Below, piece after piece: positions 21,465 through 23,601 of a stretch of DNA of 23,601 bases. The stretch comes from Gammaproteobacteria bacterium (lineage in GTDB: Bacteria; Pseudomonadota; Gammaproteobacteria; SZUA-229), in contig JAPHRB010000075.1 in NCBI GenBank assembly GCA_026197015.1, positions 1-23,601 on the forward strand, given 5' to 3'. Both the position numbers and the translations under genes were made by a program. Each line of letters starts with the position of its first letter. Positions within the stretch are counted from its first letter, which is position 1. Below the pieces are notes generated by a model. The model saw only the letters and a program-made list of their open reading frames with translations, was not told where the DNA came from and made no database searches.

Positions 21465-22496
21465 TTAAAGATAATTGTTATTAATCAAAGTTTCTATTTT
21501 GGTTTGTGAATTTTTTCCGTGATTGTTATATAGTTTTAATGTTTGCTCCGCTATATTAAGCCAATGATCACTGGCTTCATTAATTAAGTTTTTCAATTTC
21601 GATGTGTTTTTAGTTTCTAACCAGTTTTTATATGCATGAGTTAATGCAGGAAAAATCATTTTTCGCATGCTGCTTAAATTAGCAAAATAAAAATGTATTT
21701 GTGAGGCATTATTTTTTTCTAGCAATCTGGGTAAAGTGCTTAACATATCGGCAACATTGTCGCGTACGGCGCGGGCCATTATTTCAGCTTGAGAGTGGGG
21801 CAGGGTGATGAGCATTTCCTCCCATACCGGGCCTAGTATTTTTCCAGCCATAATTTCCCCAATTTCATGCTGTAAAACAGTATCTACTTCATTATCTGTC
21901 ATTTTTTCTAGAGCATCTTCTATATCATTTTTAAAGTCATAACAGGCAAGCGCACGGGAAAGAGGGTTTTCCTGCTTATGCCAGAGCGATTCTTCAAATT
22001 TTTCCCAGATGAAGCGGCGCAGTGATTCACGGCGTATATAAACAGTTTTATTTTGTAACATGCCTGGTGGAGCGGCGAGATCTCGAGCGAACTCTTTTCC
22101 GGAAATATACAGGGTATAGTCATCCTGTGTTTCTTTGTGTAGTAACTCAGCTAGAAAGAAAACAGGTTTGCCATATAAACCATAACCACCGCTATATACT
22201 AACTGCTGCTTTTCCAGTTTTTTATTTATGATATCGTTTTCAAATAATTCGAATTCTTCATCGTTAATTATCAGGTTTGCAAGAGGCTGTTCGTCAATAT
22301 CATCCCACAGCCCTTCACGATTCGTGAGCCATTCACCAATATCATTGTTATCGAGTTTTTTGCTAAAGGGTAACTGCATTTCCCAGCGATAATATTCCCG
22401 CATTTTTAATAAGTAAATACACAGGGTATAGTTACCCGCATACTGGGCATCAGAAATATGGCAATTGTGCTGTATTTGTTGATTGAGCGGTTTCAT
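21465..22496 (-). CDS. Sfum_1244-family protein, function unknown
   Basis: 343 residues. The N-terminal block NCHISDAQYAGNYTLCIYLL and KMREYYRWEMQLPFSK is one I associate with the uncharacterised Sfum_1244 family. No catalytic motif is clear. An HEIGEIMAG segment (about 210-218) resembles but does not match a HExxH metal site. The protein looks soluble, with no signal peptide. It is the first gene of the minus-strand cluster and is divergent from the 192-residue gene across 125 bp. Confidence 0.75.
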   Translation of the reverse strand: MKPLNQQIQHNCHISDAQYAGNYTLCIYLLKMREYYRWEMQLPFSKKLDNNDIGEWLTNREGLWDDIDEQPLANLIINDEEFELFENDIINKKLEKQQLVYSGGYGLYGKPVFFLAELLHKETQDDYTLYISGKEFARDLAAPPGMLQNKTVYIRRESLRRFIWEKFEESLWHKQENPLSRALACYDFKNDIEDALEKMTDNEVDTVLQHEIGEIMAGKILGPVWEEMLITLPHSQAEIMARAVRDNVADMLSTLPRLLEKNNASQIHFYFANLSSMRKMIFPALTHAYKNWLETKNTSKLKNLINEASDHWLNIAEQTLKLYNNHGKNSQTKIETLINNNYL

Positions 22497-22532
22497 ATAT
22501 ACCTATAAAGAATAGGGTAGTTCTGTTCATCT

Positions 22533-22550
22533 AAAATGCACTTGCATTTT
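22533..22550. promoter_or_regulatory. palindrome between two divergent genes
   Basis: AAAATGCACTTGCATTTT has 8-bp perfect arms around CT. It lies midway between the Sfum_1244-family gene and the 192-residue gene, a good place for a shared operator. Confidence 0.4.
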
Positions 22551-22582
22551 TAAGATAGCATACATCCCTCTACATAAAATAG

Positions 22583-22588
22583 TATAAT
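22583..22588 (+). promoter_or_regulatory. -10 hexamer of the 192-residue gene
   Basis: A perfect TATAAT lies 33 bp upstream of the ATG. The -35 region (TACATC or near) is poor. Confidence 0.4.
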
Positions 22589-22621
22589 GCTCACCAATTT
22601 ATCTTTATACGAGACAATTCC

Positions 22622-23200
22622 ATGAGAATGAGAACCAAATGGCACGATAAAGAACGTACCGTGTCGATTGATGAAAAAGCTAATACCATGGCATTTATTT
22701 CATGGCGTATAGCAGCCGCTTTAGTACTCAATCTTGAAAATGAAAATTTCCAGACGGATACTCATAAACAGCGGCTTGATGTAATACGTGAAGCACTGGC
22801 TTTTTTAGTATCAGTAACCGATAGACTGGTCGCTAATCAGATGACTGCCGAGGAGCGACAGGAGTTTGTAGCCAAGTATGCAATCAAACTCTCTAAGACT
22901 TTTCAGGAAAACTGTGAAGATTTATTAGGTAGAGATACGGACTATAAAAAAGATTTTATCGAAATATTAAACCAGCGTTTAAATGCTTATGCAGAATGCT
23001 CATGGATTGATGATAAGCAAATGCCAGGTTTTCAGTATAAACGTGATTTTGGTGATTTTATAAGTGCTGAAATGGGTGCCAGGGATAATAAATGGATTAC
23101 TGATCAGATCATTGAAATAGAAGTGCCTGATATGATTGAGAATCTCAAAAAATCTAAATATGAGATGGTAGACGGGCACAGTAGTGCGCAGCTTGGGTAG
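22622..23200 (+). CDS. 192-residue protein of unknown function
   Basis: Not recognised. It is helical and charged with no signal peptide: WHDKERTVSIDEKANTMAF leads into a moderately hydrophobic helix (ISWRIAAALVLNL), then amphipathic helices (RLDVIREALAFLVSVTDRLV; EFVAKYAIKLSKTFQENCED) and a region with ECSWIDD and GFQYKRDFGDFI. A double-ATG start (MRMRTKW) leaves two possible starts; GAGAC is a weak ribosome binding site. Promoter and palindrome lie upstream, and a terminator follows after a 200-bp AT-rich gap. Confidence 0.8.
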   Translation: MRMRTKWHDKERTVSIDEKANTMAFISWRIAAALVLNLENENFQTDTHKQRLDVIREALAFLVSVTDRLVANQMTAEERQEFVAKYAIKLSKTFQENCEDLLGRDTDYKKDFIEILNQRLNAYAECSWIDDKQMPGFQYKRDFGDFISAEMGARDNKWITDQIIEIEVPDMIENLKKSKYEMVDGHSSAQLG

Positions 23201-23230
23201 ACTAAAAAGCAAAAGCAGTTTGTCCGCTAA

Positions 23231-23249
23231 TAAACGCAAAACACGCAAA
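23231..23249. repeat. relative of the dsrN-dsrP gap repeat
   Basis: AAACGCAAAACACGCAAAT repeats the AACGCAAAT theme of 1695-1733. I see nothing else in the stretch up to the terminator. Confidence 0.45.
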
Positions 23250-23407
23250 TAAAAGCAAAATCTATTTTGTGGTAATGAGTCGTATATAAATAATTACTAC
23301 AATTTTTTGCATTTATTTGTGGATAACATGCTTTTTTAAAGCATACATTGAAAATTGCTTCGCCTTTTCGATATACCGTTCATCCTGACATAATAAAGTC
23401 TGGACAT

Positions 23408-23449
23408 AAAAAAAGGCCGGCCCATCTATCATAGGGGCCGGCCTTTTTT
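23408..23449. terminator. bidirectional intrinsic terminator
   Basis: AAAAAAAGGCCGGCC pairs with GGCCGGCCTTTTTT around an 11-12 nt loop, with A- and T-runs on both sides. It can serve the 192-residue gene and the converging gene at the right edge. Confidence 0.93.
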
Positions 23450-23470
23450 GTGTCTAACTAAAGCTAAAAA

Positions 23471-23601
23471 TTAAGCTTTAAAGTTAGCCGCGTTATCAGT
23501 GTTCTTTTCAGAGCCATCTGCAAAACCAGCTGTGTAAGCTTCATTTACACGTTGCTCTTCACGCTCCGGATTACATACATAACCACCCTGCCAGCCCTGA
23601 A
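23471..23601 (-). CDS. 3' end of an unidentified gene running off the right edge
   Basis: The last 43 codons of a minus-strand gene, ending at TAA (23471-23473). The visible tail includes QGWQGGYVCNPEREEQ, AYTAGFADGSEKNTDNA and NFKA. The terminator 22 bp further on supports a real gene end. There is one cysteine (YVCNP). I do not recognise the family from this fragment. Confidence 0.7.
   Translation of the reverse strand, partial: QGWQGGYVCNPEREEQRVNEAYTAGFADGSEKNTDNAANFKA

Noticed and set aside
1..23601. tRNA or rRNA genes
   Set aside because: I saw no cloverleaf-like or rRNA-like sequence in any intergenic gap; I could not run a dedicated search.

Overview
The window holds an almost complete reverse-type dissimilatory sulfite reductase (rDsr) gene cluster and its flank, from a sulfur-oxidising bacterium. 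The order on the minus strand is dsrA-B-E-F-H-C-M-K-L-J-O-P-N-R (13832 down to position 1). This is the order known from Allochromatium vinosum and related Gammaproteobacteria. dsrEFH and dsrL are present and no dsrD is seen, which points to the oxidative pathway rather than sulfate reduction. The DNA is visibly AT-rich, and small palindromic repeats fill many intergenic gaps. A gammaproteobacterial sulfur oxidiser is the best guess; I cannot name a genus.

Region 1 (1-14358, minus strand). DsrAB is the siroheme sulfite reductase. DsrEFH and DsrC form the sulfur relay that delivers persulfide sulfur. DsrMKJOP is the membrane electron-transfer complex. DsrL is the iron-sulfur flavoprotein NAD(P)H oxidoreductase. 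DsrN is a siroheme amidase-like protein and DsrR an IscA-fold protein, cut by the window edge. The operon is not uniform: an intrinsic-terminator-like hairpin lies between dsrA and dsrB, another terminator-like hairpin lies downstream of dsrC, and long structured repeats follow dsrC and dsrL. A 526-bp divergent region upstream of dsrA carries a perfect 18-bp palindrome and a related half-box.

Region 2 (14359-17790, plus strand). A TauD-type Fe(II)/2-oxoglutarate dioxygenase is followed by a 63-residue unknown protein, an orphan Cas6/Cmx6-like RAMP protein with no CRISPR array nearby, a DsrC/TusE-like protein with a non-canonical C-terminus, and a 67-residue unknown protein. The dsrA palindrome recurs, more or less degenerate, upstream of the DsrC-like gene (twice) and the 67-residue gene. 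In each promoter it lies 23-24 nt before a plausible -10 hexamer. This suggests one regulon joining dsr to this little-described accessory block, which is the most interesting part of the window.

Region 3 (17791-23601). A PiuC/YbiX-type dioxygenase and a 106-residue unknown protein are transcribed divergently. A minus-strand cluster follows: Sfum_1244-family protein, prolyl-4-hydroxylase-like dioxygenase, D-glycerate 3-kinase-like P-loop kinase and GNAT acetyltransferase. Then come a 192-residue unknown protein on the plus strand, a bidirectional terminator, and the 3' end of a gene that runs off the right edge. Five copies of a ~50-80 bp REP-like element lie between 16420 and 19236.
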